From: Planctomycetaceae bacterium
Lineage (GTDB): Bacteria > Planctomycetota > Planctomycetia > Pirellulales > Pirellulaceae
Direction: 5' to 3'
DNA: 64,000 nt
NCBI GenBank assembly: GCA_018660825.1
Contig: JABJJO010000089.1
Coordinates: 1-64,000, forward strand
In this document: positions 1 to 9,609 of the stretch, piece after piece
Layout of the letters: each line of letters starts with the position of its first letter
Numbering within the stretch: position 1 is the first letter of the stretch
Notes under the pieces: model-generated
The model's database searches: none
What the model was told of the DNA's origin: nothing
What the model saw: the letters and a program-made list of their open reading frames with translations, nothing else
Position numbers and translations under genes: made by a program

Positions 1-569
1 ATAACCAATGGGTGGTCGTGACACTTAGCACAGCTAATATTAACCCCGAAAAACAAACTGCTTGTCTCGTTGGTAAGTTTGTCGAGATCTTTCACTCGCA
101 GCTTCACGAACTTCATCGCTTGGCGTTCTAATTCATCCTCATAGTCGCCCAATAACATCGCGCTAAACATCTGGTCCCAACCGCGACGCTGCGTGACCGC
201 CTGTTCTAAGTAACTTTGCAATTCAGTGTTGCCTGTTGGTGATAGCAGCAAATTCAAATCATAGGCCAAGTGTTTTTGATACGCCGGAGATTGTAACAAT
301 TGATCAACCATCTGCTCCCGCTTGTTACTGTCCTGGGACGTAACATATCGATCCACTTCAGCTGATGTTGGTATGCGGCCAATTAAATCTAATGTGGTCC
401 GCCTCAGTATGTTGTAATCATCTGCCAGCGGAGCGGCTGTAATATTCACTTGCTGCATCTTCGCATCTAACATCGAATCCACGACATCTTGAATCAAAGT
501 TTCAGCCTGAACCATCGATAATGGTACAAATCCAAGTGCGAGCAAAATAATTGATTGAGACAATCTCAT
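1..569 (-). CDS. DUF1549-type (PSD1-like) secreted protein, 5' part, runs off left edge
   Basis: Translating the minus strand from an ATG at 569 gives an open frame of about 189 codons to the window edge. Residues 1-22 form a signal peptide (MRLSQSIILLALGF start, VQA/E cleavage). The RRTTLDLIGRIPTSAEVD segment is the typical DUF1549 opening (R.TLDL.G..PT..E), and the visible part ends in SCAKCHDHPLV, the CxxCHDHP heme-like motif of DUF1549 proteins. The DUF1553 half should lie to the left of the window. Proteins of this family are abundant in Planctomycetes, usually secreted and often paired with DUF1501 genes; their exact biochemical role is not established. No DUF1501 partner is visible on this side. 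Confidence 0.85.
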   Translation of the reverse strand, partial: MRLSQSIILLALGFVPLSMVQAETLIQDVVDSMLDAKMQQVNITAAPLADDYNILRRTTLDLIGRIPTSAEVDRYVTSQDSNKREQMVDQLLQSPAYQKHLAYDLNLLLSPTGNTELQSYLEQAVTQRRGWDQMFSAMLLGDYEDELERQAMKFVKLRVKDLDKLTNETSSLFFGVNISCAKCHDHPLV

Positions 570-596
570 AAGAATTCTCAGTCGCTGCAATCGAAA

Positions 597-800
597 TCAC
601 AATTCAGAAACAAGTCTAGTGGTTCCGCATTGATTGATTGAGTTTTGTAAAGGAAGGTTTTCTTGAGGTAGGACAATTTGATTGGTTGCCAGTAAAAAAT
701 ACCAACAGCACGTCATCTTGCTTGATACTATTATCACAAAAAACGCAGCTATAGCAAAGACCACAGTAATATTTACCCAGATTCTCCTATTTTGCGACAT
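597..800 (-). CDS. possible small one-TM protein (67 aa), doubtful
   Basis: This short minus-strand frame sits in the 399-nt gap between the DUF1549 gene and rpsD. It has a basic N-terminus (MSQNRR) followed by a hydrophobic stretch at about residues 9-26 that could span a membrane, then an unremarkable tail. An AGGGG-like sequence lies a few bases upstream of the ATG. I recognise no family. It could equally be a chance frame; the rest of the gap (801-968) shows only the rpsD leader. Confidence 0.25.
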   Translation of the reverse strand: MSQNRRIWVNITVVFAIAAFFVIIVSSKMTCCWYFLLATNQIVLPQENLPLQNSINQCGTTRLVSEL

Positions 801-954
801 TCAGCCCCTTGAGGATGTCTGAAATCGCCGTCATGATGGGGTCTTAACAATTTACTAAAGACCTCCATGGATGAACCATTTCCCAGATTAACGATGCGGG
901 AATCATCCAGCAGATACCAGACAATTGACTGGCTTCTGTTTTTATTAAAATTTT

Positions 955-960
955 AAGGAG
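955..960 (+). promoter_or_regulatory. strong ribosome binding site of rpsD
   Basis: AAGGAG lies 8 nt before the rpsD ATG. It is one of the few clear Shine-Dalgarno sequences in this window, most genes here having weak or no recognisable site, which is common in planctomycetes. It fixes the S4 start at 969. Confidence 0.7.
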
Positions 961-968
961 ACATCGTC

Positions 969-1577
969 ATGGCACACTATACAGGTGCAAAAGCTAGAGT
1001 TAACCGTCGTTTAGGAACTTTGGTGTATGAAAGCAGCGGAGCTGTCCGCGCATTTGACCGGCGACCTACCCCTCCGGGTATGCACACTCGCCCCCGCCGT
1101 CTTTCCAACTATGGATTGGCACTGCAAGAAAAACAAAAGATCAAGCATTATTACGGACTTGGTGAACGCCAACTACGCCGTTACTTTGTAGGCGTTAGCC
1201 GTAAATCAGGCAACACCGGTGAACTACTGCTACAAATGTGCGAACGTCGTTTGGACAATGTAGTACGTCGCGCTGGCTTTGCTCAAACTCGACCGCAAGC
1301 ACGACAAGGAGTCGTCCACGGACACTTCCTAGTCAACGGTGTTCGTACCAACAAGCCATCTTACCAAGTTCGCCCTGGTGACATTGTCACCGTGCGACGT
1401 CGCAATAACATCTTGAAACTCTACCAAGGTGTAACATCCTTGGCTGAAGGCGAACCTGTTGAATGGCTCGCATCAGATACAGAAACGTTGCGAATTACGG
1501 TTCAAGGCAACCCCGGACCGGCGGACATTAGCTTGCCCGTTGACGGAAACATGGTTGTTGAATTTATGTCGCGTTAA
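969..1577 (+). CDS. rpsD: 30S ribosomal protein S4
   Basis: The 202-residue product is ribosomal protein S4, which binds the 5' domain of 16S rRNA early in 30S assembly. The N-terminal domain (about 1-90) carries the basic, Arg-rich segment and the YYGLGERQLRRYF helix; the S4 RNA-binding domain follows at about 93-155 (ERRLDNVVRRAGFAQTR then VNGVRTNKPSYQVRPGD). The zinc-binding Cys cluster seen in some bacterial S4 proteins is absent, so this is the Cys-free form. The gene stands apart from the usual S13-S11-S4-rpoA cluster, with lpd 9 nt downstream. Length matches the family (about 200 aa). Confidence 0.97.
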   Translation: MAHYTGAKARVNRRLGTLVYESSGAVRAFDRRPTPPGMHTRPRRLSNYGLALQEKQKIKHYYGLGERQLRRYFVGVSRKSGNTGELLLQMCERRLDNVVRRAGFAQTRPQARQGVVHGHFLVNGVRTNKPSYQVRPGDIVTVRRRNNILKLYQGVTSLAEGEPVEWLASDTETLRITVQGNPGPADISLPVDGNMVVEFMSR

Positions 1578-1586
1578 GGTTAATCG

Positions 1587-3047
1587 ATGCATTCTCGAGT
1601 CGTCATACTTGGGGGAGGTCCCGGTGGCTATGCTGCTGCATTTTTGGCGGCTGATCAGGGTCTCGACGTAACACTTGTAGAAGCACATCCACATCTTGGT
1701 GGTACTTGCTTACTGCGGGGGTGTATTCCGTCCAAAGCGCTACTACACGTGGCTCACGTTATTGCACAAGTGGACGATCTAGCCACGAATTGGGGCGTTC
1801 AATATGACGCACCAGTAATCGATCTTGTTGCAATACGCCAACGCAAGGAAAGCTTAATCGCTGCGCTCGCCGGTGGCCTTGCGCAACTCGCAAGTCGCCG
1901 CCAGATCCGAGTGATCCAAGCGCGGGGGTCCTTTGTGAATTCCACCACCCTGCAACTCCAAGGGGATGATGAAGCCATTGCCGATGATCACACTTTGACG
2001 TTTGAGCATTGCATTGTGGCCACCGGTTCTTCGGTTGCTGTGCCCACAGTCTGGCAAACAGACTCCCCGCACGTCATGACCTCTGACGAAGCATTACAGT
2101 TGTCAAAGATACCGTCATCACTGCTAGTTATTGGCGGTGGCTACATCGGGCTGGAACTCGGCAGCGTCTATGCACAACTCGGAGCACAAGTCTCTATTGT
2201 GGAAATGGCCGATCGCTTGCTACCCGAAGCGGATAAAGACCTAGTCAAACCGCTGCACAAAAAACTATCGCAACTTCTGAGCGGGCGAATTCATCTGAGC
2301 ACTAAAGTTGGCGAGCTAACGCCCGGGCCAACTAGCGTTGCTGTGCAACTTGAAGGCCCAAATGGTGCGACGAGTGAAAGCTACGAACAAGTGTTGATTG
2401 CTGTGGGGCGAAAACCTAATTCACAAAACTTGGGATTAGAGAATACGGCAGCGACAACTGACGACGCTGGTTTTATCTGTTGCAACGAACATCAGTTTAC
2501 TAACGATTCTCACATTCTTGCTATTGGCGATGTCTGTGGAAATCCGATGCTCGCTCACAAAGCAACCGCTGATGCCCGTCAAGCGGTCGCAGCTGTGCTC
2601 GCTGAATCACAAGAAACAGCTACTGGACATGATGCTATCGCGACAGGTGCAACAGGCAATCCATGCATCCCCAATGTCATCTTTACCGACCCAGAAATTG
2701 CCTGGGCTGGCCTTACGGAAACAGCTGCCAAGCGAGAAGACATTGATTATCAACTCGCAATCTATCCGTGGGCGGCGAGTGGTCGAGCACAAGCAATCGG
2801 CCGCGTTGCTGGTCGAACCAAATGGTTAATCGAGCCAGATACACAACGGGTGCTAGGATGTGGTATCGTTGGTCCTGACGCCGGTGAACTCATCGCAGCA
2901 GCCGTGACGGCCATCGATCAACAATGGACTGCCCAGCAACTCACCACATCAATCGCACCACATCCGACTCTCAGTGAAACATTGTCGGGAGCTGCAGAAG
3001 TCTTCCTCGGCAAAGCAATCGAGATCTATAAACCTAAACGTGCTTAG
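1587..3047 (+). CDS. lpd: dihydrolipoyl dehydrogenase (E3)
   Basis: This is a 486-residue flavoprotein that reoxidises dihydrolipoamide of 2-oxoacid dehydrogenase complexes using NAD+. It shows the FAD-binding GGGPGG at residues 9-14, the redox disulfide Cys41-Cys46 in GGTCLLRGCIPSK, the NAD-binding GGGYIGLELGSVYAQLG segment near 190, the AIGDVCGNPMLAHKA FAD motif near 312, and a C-terminal HPTLSET with the active-site His/Glu pair. It starts 9 nt after rpsD and may be cotranscribed with it, an unusual pairing; the E1 and E2 genes are not in the window. The class I disulfide oxidoreductase family is certain; that the substrate is lipoamide rests on overall resemblance. Confidence 0.93.
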   Translation: MHSRVVILGGGPGGYAAAFLAADQGLDVTLVEAHPHLGGTCLLRGCIPSKALLHVAHVIAQVDDLATNWGVQYDAPVIDLVAIRQRKESLIAALAGGLAQLASRRQIRVIQARGSFVNSTTLQLQGDDEAIADDHTLTFEHCIVATGSSVAVPTVWQTDSPHVMTSDEALQLSKIPSSLLVIGGGYIGLELGSVYAQLGAQVSIVEMADRLLPEADKDLVKPLHKKLSQLLSGRIHLSTKVGELTPGPTSVAVQLEGPNGATSESYEQVLIAVGRKPNSQNLGLENTAATTDDAGFICCNEHQFTNDSHILAIGDVCGNPMLAHKATADARQAVAAVLAESQETATGHDAIATGATGNPCIPNVIFTDPEIAWAGLTETAAKREDIDYQLAIYPWAASGRAQAIGRVAGRTKWLIEPDTQRVLGCGIVGPDAGELIAAAVTAIDQQWTAQQLTTSIAPHPTLSETLSGAAEVFLGKAIEIYKPKRA

Positions 3048-3114
3048 TCGGTGTGCAAAACACTAACGCACCTCTCGTATACATCTAATGCCTTGCACTC
3101 ATGACTTTTCGCCA

Positions 3115-4509
3115 CTATTCGCCGGCAGTGGTATGACGAGCCAAATCAACGACACGAGTAATTGTTACGTGTTGAGTTTTTAAGCGGTAAAGGTACCCGC
3201 GACGACCAAATACGCCAATGTGCTTTGTTAAATAGTGTGCCAGATTCAAGCCAGGCACCGGAGTCACAAATACTTTGACATCACCCTGCTCATCAACCAA
3301 AGCATATTCTGGTGCGCCGCGCCGCGATGAATGGACTTCCATCAAATAGCCCGTTTCTTCATAAGCCGTTCGTTGGGCTTCCGCGGATAGTTCTCCCTGC
3401 GTGGAGGGGTCCACCAAGCTCTTGGCGAGGTCCGAGGTTCGTAACGGCAAGGTATCTCCATTGATATTCAGTAAACGCCGCGGCACCGTCCCAAAGGATG
3501 TCTTCTCCAAACGTAATCGCTGTTGGTGAATATCTTGAAATTGCTGTATTTTGGCCAATAAATTCTCCCATTGAGAGCGCTGTTGTGCCGGCGATTTATT
3601 CAACATTTGCAACACCTGATCGCGGATAGGACCCAATTTCCAATCCGACGTTTCGCGAGCTACCATTTGCGACAAGTAGTTTTCGAGGCCGCCAAGGTCG
3701 CGTGGCAAGGATGCGGTGGTAGTAGTCGCCGCATCGCTAGTGTTATCCAACACGGTAAAAGATGCAGGCTGGGCATTGAACGATTGGCTTGATTGAGCAC
3801 CACGATTACGCGGGCTACGAGTCGGGTTTAACCACCGCGGTACAAATCGATTACTAACCTGACCTGTCGTGCCAGTCGTGGCCCTAACAGGTTGCTCAAA
3901 TTGCACTGGTTGTACGCGATTGAATTGGCCAGTACTTGAATTGGATTCAATAGATAAAGTTGCGGTCGAATCAACAATTGGATCCGAATTGCTCTGTAGT
4001 TGGAGATCACGTTTAAACATCCATCTGAATTCACCATGTGGAGGAGCAATTTTCGTCAACTGTAATTTCCGACCGCCGTTGGACAAAGCCATTTCACGAC
4101 TTCCCAGAATTTCCACAATCTCACCACGGTCTAACTGCACCATCCGTAAATGAGAACGCATCGACTGCTCGCGTTGACCGATCCACGACGGCACACCTGC
4201 TATTTTTACTGTCGCTTTTACCCCGTCAGGATTAATAAAAAGAAATCGCGATTCGACCCAACTAAAGCACCTAAGAGTTGGGCGGATGGCTACATAACCG
4301 TCAGACGTCTCCATGTATATGTGCACGACAGTCCCGACAGGCAATTCATCGCAAACAGATTGATCAGAGGTGGGGGAAGTATAGACATTGGCACGACGAA
4401 CCTTTACTTGAGCACGATGAAAAGATGATCCATCCTGAGCCTGTAACGATAAACTACCCAGCACAATCGCAAACGCTATTACAAGCAAAGCTGAAAACAC
4501 TCGATTCAT
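3115..4509 (-). CDS. secreted protein with two bacterial SH3-like domains
   Basis: The 464-residue product begins with a signal peptide (residues 1-24, LSLQA/Q). Residues about 30-90 look like a bacterial SH3 domain (VRRANVYTSPTSDQ, LPVGTVVHIY, GYVAI, FSWVESRFL), and about 97-170 like a second, degenerate one. A low-complexity Ser/Thr/Gln linker follows (about 175-265), then a helical region (280-340) and a small C-terminal domain of unknown kind with YALVDEQGDVKVFVTPVPG. SH3 domains in exported bacterial proteins commonly bind peptidoglycan or other proteins. The gene is convergent with lpd. No catalytic motif is visible; a structural or envelope-associated role is inference. Confidence 0.7.
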   Translation of the reverse strand: MNRVFSALLVIAFAIVLGSLSLQAQDGSSFHRAQVKVRRANVYTSPTSDQSVCDELPVGTVVHIYMETSDGYVAIRPTLRCFSWVESRFLFINPDGVKATVKIAGVPSWIGQREQSMRSHLRMVQLDRGEIVEILGSREMALSNGGRKLQLTKIAPPHGEFRWMFKRDLQLQSNSDPIVDSTATLSIESNSSTGQFNRVQPVQFEQPVRATTGTTGQVSNRFVPRWLNPTRSPRNRGAQSSQSFNAQPASFTVLDNTSDAATTTTASLPRDLGGLENYLSQMVARETSDWKLGPIRDQVLQMLNKSPAQQRSQWENLLAKIQQFQDIHQQRLRLEKTSFGTVPRRLLNINGDTLPLRTSDLAKSLVDPSTQGELSAEAQRTAYEETGYLMEVHSSRRGAPEYALVDEQGDVKVFVTPVPGLNLAHYLTKHIGVFGRRGYLYRLKTQHVTITRVVDLARHTTAGE

Positions 4510-4786
4510 AGAACCTGCTACCTCTAAAAACTATTTTTCCACAACGGTTAATTACAGTTTTTACCGTCTCCAAGCAATGGCAGAATTGGAAACGCCTTAT
4601 TCAACTGATTCATAGACATTTGTACTAATTCACGGTGAAGTTTACCCGTTCCACGCTAATTACCAAGCTTTCCAAATGCCGAAGAAATCGTTCTTTTCGC
4701 GCACTCTACTCGATTCGGACAAGGATAAATCCCGATGAAGTTTACGTCTGACAACAACTCTCAATCCATTATTCATCCAATCGCGT

Positions 4787-5665
4787 ATGCCCAATTTACG
4801 TTGCCATCGCAGAGCCTCCATTTACGCCATATTAAAGTTTGGCGTAGGTCTGATTATTGCTGGATGCCTTCTGAGCACCAGCACACTCCAAGCACAAGTT
4901 TTACCGAACGAGCCGCTGCAACCATCCGCTCAAGAACAAGCGGAGCATAGTATTCCTTGGGATAAGCTAACCGCTACGGCAAAAACAAAGCTGCGTTCTG
5001 TCATCTCCGACACCACCGTTTTTCACCGACTTAAGAAACAACAATTCAAATGCGATCCGAGCGTATATATTCACCTAGTGCGTCATCCGGAAATCCTCAC
5101 AAACATATGGGAGTTGATGGGAGTTACACAGCTACGTATCGAAAGAACTGCTCCTTTTAGCATTCGCATACACGACGGACAATATACAAAAACCAAACTC
5201 GAATTAGTGTATGGAACACCAAATCTACATGTATTCCACTGTGAGGGCAGTTATAAAGGAACAATCATACCGACCGTTTCCACTGGTCGAGCGATCATCA
5301 TTATCCGCAGTAAATATGACACCGCAGAAGCAGCACTCCCAGCGACTCAAGTTCTCACAGTCAAACATCAAATGGATATTTTCTTGCAAATTGACAATGC
5401 TGCCGATCAACTACTCGTAAAGACTCTTAGTTATTTTTTCATGAAAACAGCAGATGCAAATTTTTCCGAGACAACTCAGTTTATCGGTCAAATCGATAAG
5501 ATCGTACGCGACAATCCCGCTGGGATGGCGCGGCTGGCCGATCGATTAACACGCGTTCAACCAGCGATTCGCCAACAATTCGGAGTCTTAGTCCGCAACG
5601 CGAACGCAAATCAAGTGCGTCTAGCAACCACCATTCAAGGCGAACCCAGTACGACTCGCAAGTAA
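4787..5665 (+). CDS. secreted planctomycete protein of unknown function
   Basis: The 292-residue product has a basic N-terminus followed by a hydrophobic stretch (about 14-32) ending near LQAQ, so it is predicted to be exported. The remainder is a soluble alpha/beta-looking domain with CDPSVYIHLVRHPEILTNIWELMGVTQLRIERT near the start and a helical C-terminus (about 210-290). I recognise no characterised family and see no catalytic or metal-binding signature. It reads toward leuS on the opposite strand, with 25 nt between the two stop codons. An alternative reading frame starting at 4735 is shorter and lacks these features. Confidence 0.65.
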   Translation: MPNLRCHRRASIYAILKFGVGLIIAGCLLSTSTLQAQVLPNEPLQPSAQEQAEHSIPWDKLTATAKTKLRSVISDTTVFHRLKKQQFKCDPSVYIHLVRHPEILTNIWELMGVTQLRIERTAPFSIRIHDGQYTKTKLELVYGTPNLHVFHCEGSYKGTIIPTVSTGRAIIIIRSKYDTAEAALPATQVLTVKHQMDIFLQIDNAADQLLVKTLSYFFMKTADANFSETTQFIGQIDKIVRDNPAGMARLADRLTRVQPAIRQQFGVLVRNANANQVRLATTIQGEPSTTRK

Positions 5666-5690
5666 GTTGTATGCCCGCTAAGCATGTTGG

Positions 5691-8525
5691 CTATTTGGTC
5701 ACAAAGTTTACCAAGCGTCCTGGCACAACAATCACTTTGATGATTTCAGCACCAGACAACAACTCTGCCACGCGTTCATCCTCTCTTGCCGCCTGCTCTA
5801 GATCCGTTTGATTTATATCCGCTGGCACACTGATTCGTGTTTTCACTTTGCCCCGAATTTGTACTGGGACTTCGATTGTATTTTCCACCAGCAACGATTC
5901 ATCACAAACAGGCCATGGCTCATACGCCAACGTCTTGTCATTGCCTAACAACTCCCACAATTCCTCAGCAATATGTGGCGCATATGGAGACAACAGCAAC
6001 AAAAACGATTGCATGATCGACTGCGGTCGTGACGACTGTCCAGTAAAGAAATTGACGAACTCCATCATCCGCGCAATGGCCGTATTGAAATCCAGATTCT
6101 CTGTGTCCACAGAAACCGAATGAATCGTTTGGTGCAGCATTTTCAACTGTTCCGCTGTTGGAGCCTCGTCACTCAAGGCCGCGTTGACTGCTAAATTGTC
6201 GGCGCGGTCATCGACAATCATCCGCCACACGCGATCTAAGAAACCACGAACACCATTCACGCCTGACATATTCCAAGGCTTAGTCGCGACGAGTGGTCCC
6301 ATGAACATTTCATACAATCGCAATGAATCCGCCCCATAATCGGAAACAATGACATCTGGATTGACGACATTGCCACGACTCTTTGACATTTTAAAGCAGC
6401 GTCCATCAACGCCAATATGTTCATCCTCGACCAATACCCAACTATCGCCCTTACGAGTAACCTGTTGTTCATCCAACTGAATTTTTCGCAATTCATTACC
6501 ATTTTCGCGATGTTGATAGTCACCCGTGTCACTGCGAACCGCTGCTGCAAAACTAACCCAATTTTCATCCGAATCTTGAAACACGGAATATTCCATTTCC
6601 CCCAAAATCATGCCTTGATTGACAAGCCGTTGAAACGGCTCAGGTGTACTCACATGTCCACGGTCAAATAATACTTTATGCCAAAATCGTGCATACAACA
6701 GATGTAGTACGGCATGTTCCGCTCCGCCAATATAAAGGTCTACTGGCATCCAGGCCTTTTCCTTTTCAGGGTCGACGAAGATTTCTCCATTTTTTGAATC
6801 AATAAATCGCAGGAAATACCAACACGATCCAGCCCATTGAGGCATTGTATTAATTTCTCGGCGATATCGTTTACCATCGATTTCACAATACAGCCAATCA
6901 TCATCGGCTTTCCCTAGTGGTGGTTCTGGTCGTCCGTGCGGCTTGTAATCCTCTAAATACGGTAAATCCACAGGCAAATCAGCAATATCCACACTACGAA
7001 TCAATCCATTGGGTTCTCCATCATCCCCCAGCTCGTGTAAAATTGGAAACGGTTCGCCCCAAAATCGTTGCCGCGAGAATAGCCAATCCCGCAGCTTATA
7101 ATTCACAGCCGCCCGCCCCCAGCCTTGCTCAGTCAGCACGCTCTGTATTTTTTCCTTAAAAACTGCCGTCTCCAATCCGTCATATTCGCCGGAATGGATT
7201 GCTCTGCCTTGTACGATCGAGCATACATTTCCCGCAAGCACCTCATCACGGTCTTCGCTATCCGCACCAGGGTCCACCACAGCAACTACGGGAATATCAT
7301 ACGTCTTAGCAAATTCAAAGTCGCGTTGATCATGCGCCGGCACTGCCATAATCGCTCCAGTTCCGTAACTGATTAACACATAATCAGCGACCCACACTGG
7401 GACTAACTCATCATTGATCGGATTCACTGCAAACCCTCCAGTGAACACTCCTGTCTTGGTGCTTGTATCCTCAGTACGATCTCGGTCACTTCGGAGCGAT
7501 GCCTGATGGCAATAATTATCTACTGCTTCACGACAATCATCTGTGGTCAACCGTTCTACCAACGGGTGCTCGGGAGCGATCACCATATACGTCGCACCAA
7601 ATAAGGTATCTGGCCTCGTCGTATAGATCCTCAGGACATCATTGTCAGGCTTGCGCGGGAACCCACCTGCTAGCCGTGCCGCCTTCCATTGTGCTACGCC
7701 GTCCGCTGGACCAATCAAAAAATCTACCTCCGCACCCGTACTGCGACCTATCCAGTCCGCTTGCAGCTTCTTGATTCCACTGGGCCAATCAACATGCTCT
7801 AAGTCATTTTCCAAACGATCGGCATACGCAGTAATTCTAAGGGTCCACTGTCGCAGCGGAATCCGATGCACCGGGTGACTGCCTCGTTCACTGCGACCAT
7901 CGATCACTTCTTCATTTGCCAACACTGTCCCTAGTTCTGGACACCAATTCACCAACGCATCCGCTTGATACGCCAACCGATGATCATCTTGATACAACCG
8001 CACCTCACGCTCGCCGGCCGCGACCACATCCTGCGGAATCGGTAATTCGCTAATCGGTCGTCCTTGCTGTTGTTCCGAATCATACCAAGTATCAAACAGC
8101 TGCAAAAAAATCCATTGCGTCCACTTAAAATACTCGACGTCAGTGGTCGCAAACGAACGATCCCAATCGTAACTGAACCCCAGCATTTTAAGTTGCCGAG
8201 TAAACGTCTTGATGTTGTTTTCCGTTGATTCGCGTGGTGGCGTATTCGTCCGGATCGCGTGTTCTTCAGCGGGCAAGCCAAATGCATCATACCCCATCGG
8301 GTGTAGTACAGATTTACCTCGCATACGTTCAAAACGACAAGTAATATCTGTTGCCGTATAACCTTCCGGATGCCCTACATGCAGACCATTTCCACTAGGA
8401 TAGGGAAACATATCGAGGACATAGAGTTTTTCACCGACAGGTAAATCAGGAGTTGCAAATGTCTTGTTCACATCCCAATAATTCTGCCATTTCGGCTCAA
8501 TCACAGCTGGATTATATCGAGGCAT
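5691..8525 (-). CDS. leuS: leucyl-tRNA synthetase
   Basis: This class I aminoacyl-tRNA synthetase charges tRNA-Leu. The 944-residue protein contains the HIGH-type motif HVGHPEG near residue 48, a CP1 editing domain with [19 protein letters not shown] (about 310-330) and [19 protein letters not shown] (about 405), the KMSKS motif [14 protein letters not shown] at about 705, and a C-terminal anticodon-binding and tail region ending in GRLVNFVTK. It is longer than the E. coli enzyme (about 860 aa); the extra length includes a segment before KMSKS (about 640-700). It is the only gene on this strand between the secreted protein and map, so probably monocistronic. Confidence 0.97.
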   Translation of the reverse strand: MPRYNPAVIEPKWQNYWDVNKTFATPDLPVGEKLYVLDMFPYPSGNGLHVGHPEGYTATDITCRFERMRGKSVLHPMGYDAFGLPAEEHAIRTNTPPRESTENNIKTFTRQLKMLGFSYDWDRSFATTDVEYFKWTQWIFLQLFDTWYDSEQQQGRPISELPIPQDVVAAGEREVRLYQDDHRLAYQADALVNWCPELGTVLANEEVIDGRSERGSHPVHRIPLRQWTLRITAYADRLENDLEHVDWPSGIKKLQADWIGRSTGAEVDFLIGPADGVAQWKAARLAGGFPRKPDNDVLRIYTTRPDTLFGATYMVIAPEHPLVERLTTDDCREAVDNYCHQASLRSDRDRTEDTSTKTGVFTGGFAVNPINDELVPVWVADYVLISYGTGAIMAVPAHDQRDFEFAKTYDIPVVAVVDPGADSEDRDEVLAGNVCSIVQGRAIHSGEYDGLETAVFKEKIQSVLTEQGWGRAAVNYKLRDWLFSRQRFWGEPFPILHELGDDGEPNGLIRSVDIADLPVDLPYLEDYKPHGRPEPPLGKADDDWLYCEIDGKRYRREINTMPQWAGSCWYFLRFIDSKNGEIFVDPEKEKAWMPVDLYIGGAEHAVLHLLYARFWHKVLFDRGHVSTPEPFQRLVNQGMILGEMEYSVFQDSDENWVSFAAAVRSDTGDYQHRENGNELRKIQLDEQQVTRKGDSWVLVEDEHIGVDGRCFKMSKSRGNVVNPDVIVSDYGADSLRLYEMFMGPLVATKPWNMSGVNGVRGFLDRVWRMIVDDRADNLAVNAALSDEAPTAEQLKMLHQTIHSVSVDTENLDFNTAIARMMEFVNFFTGQSSRPQSIMQSFLLLLSPYAPHIAEELWELLGNDKTLAYEPWPVCDESLLVENTIEVPVQIRGKVKTRISVPADINQTDLEQAAREDERVAELLSGAEIIKVIVVPGRLVNFVTK

Positions 8526-8765
8526 CGATCGTTCTTCAAAAATAGGACCATTGCTTGTTAGCAGATACTGGTAAGTACGAGATTCTATCGGTTTTAGCCA
8601 GAGCTGGCAAACCTACTGTGGACAGCAATATCTTTGCACGTAAAAATAGACTGCTTATCTTTTTAAGCTACTCGTCGTATGATGAGTAACACACAATCCC
8701 AGCAGCACTAAAAGTATTAACAACATCGAACTCGCTGCATCACATTAGCATTGGCAACAATTTTT

Positions 8766-9563
8766 ATGATCAAATCCACCAAGCATCTACTATTAAACGA
8801 CGAACAACGTGACAAGATGCGATTAGCTGGGCGATTTAACGCCGAGCTCTTAGATCATATCCGTCCACAAATTCAGGCCGGCATTACCACGGCGGAAATC
8901 GATCAGCTTGTTCATGCCTACACTACCGAGCACGGGCACATTCCCGCACCGTTGAACTATCGCGGCTTTCCGAAAAGCTGCTGCACAAGCGTCAATGAAG
9001 TCATCTGCCACGGCATTCCTGACCAATACGCTCTCCAAGACGGCGACATCGTTAACGTCGACATCACCTCAATTGTCGACGGTTGGTTTGGGGACCAATC
9101 TGAGACCTTTCTGATTGGCAATGTCAGCAACGAAGCTCGGCAAGTTACTCAATGTGCATTTGATTGTCTGTATGCAGCTATTGACATTCTTACACCCGGC
9201 TGCAGCATCATTGAAATCGGCGAAGCCATCGTCGAAGTCGCTCGGCCCTACAACTTCGGTGTTGTCCGCGAATATGTTGGACATGGATTAGGCAAATCCT
9301 TTCACCAAGAACCCTCCATTCCACATTATCCAGATTCACGCTTTAATTGTATGCCACTCGATCCTGGACTATGCTTCACCATCGAGCCAATGATCAATGT
9401 CGGGCGTTTCCAAGGCATTATCGATCCACTGGACAATTGGACTGTTCGCACAATTGACAGTAAACCATCGGCGCAATTCGAACATACGATCCTGATGACC
9501 GAAGAGGGCCCCGAACTATTAACGATTACCGAAAAAGGTCCTCGTCCAGGGCATAAATTTTAA
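8766..9563 (+). CDS. map: methionine aminopeptidase, type I
   Basis: This enzyme removes the initiator Met from nascent proteins using a dinuclear metal centre. The expected ligands are visible: Asp in NVDITSIVDGWFGDQSETF (two Asp), His in YVGHGLGKSFHQEPSIPHY, Glu in CFTIEPMI and Glu in AQFEHTILMTEEG. The 265-residue length fits the single-domain type I enzyme without an N-terminal zinc finger. I chose the ATG at 8766; a TTG five codons earlier (8751) keeps the frame but has no better ribosome binding site. The gene is convergent with the large acyltransferase fusion that follows. Confidence 0.95.
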   Translation: MIKSTKHLLLNDEQRDKMRLAGRFNAELLDHIRPQIQAGITTAEIDQLVHAYTTEHGHIPAPLNYRGFPKSCCTSVNEVICHGIPDQYALQDGDIVNVDITSIVDGWFGDQSETFLIGNVSNEARQVTQCAFDCLYAAIDILTPGCSIIEIGEAIVEVARPYNFGVVREYVGHGLGKSFHQEPSIPHYPDSRFNCMPLDPGLCFTIEPMINVGRFQGIIDPLDNWTVRTIDSKPSAQFEHTILMTEEGPELLTITEKGPRPGHKF

Positions 9564-9609
9564 TCAATAAAGAACAGTTCTAGCGGCAATTCAGTAGCAA
9601 TTGCATTGC

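Noticed and set aside
925-951. TTGACT and TAAAAT as rpsD promoter
   Set aside because: Spacer is 15 nt and transcription would begin at the ribosome binding site itself.
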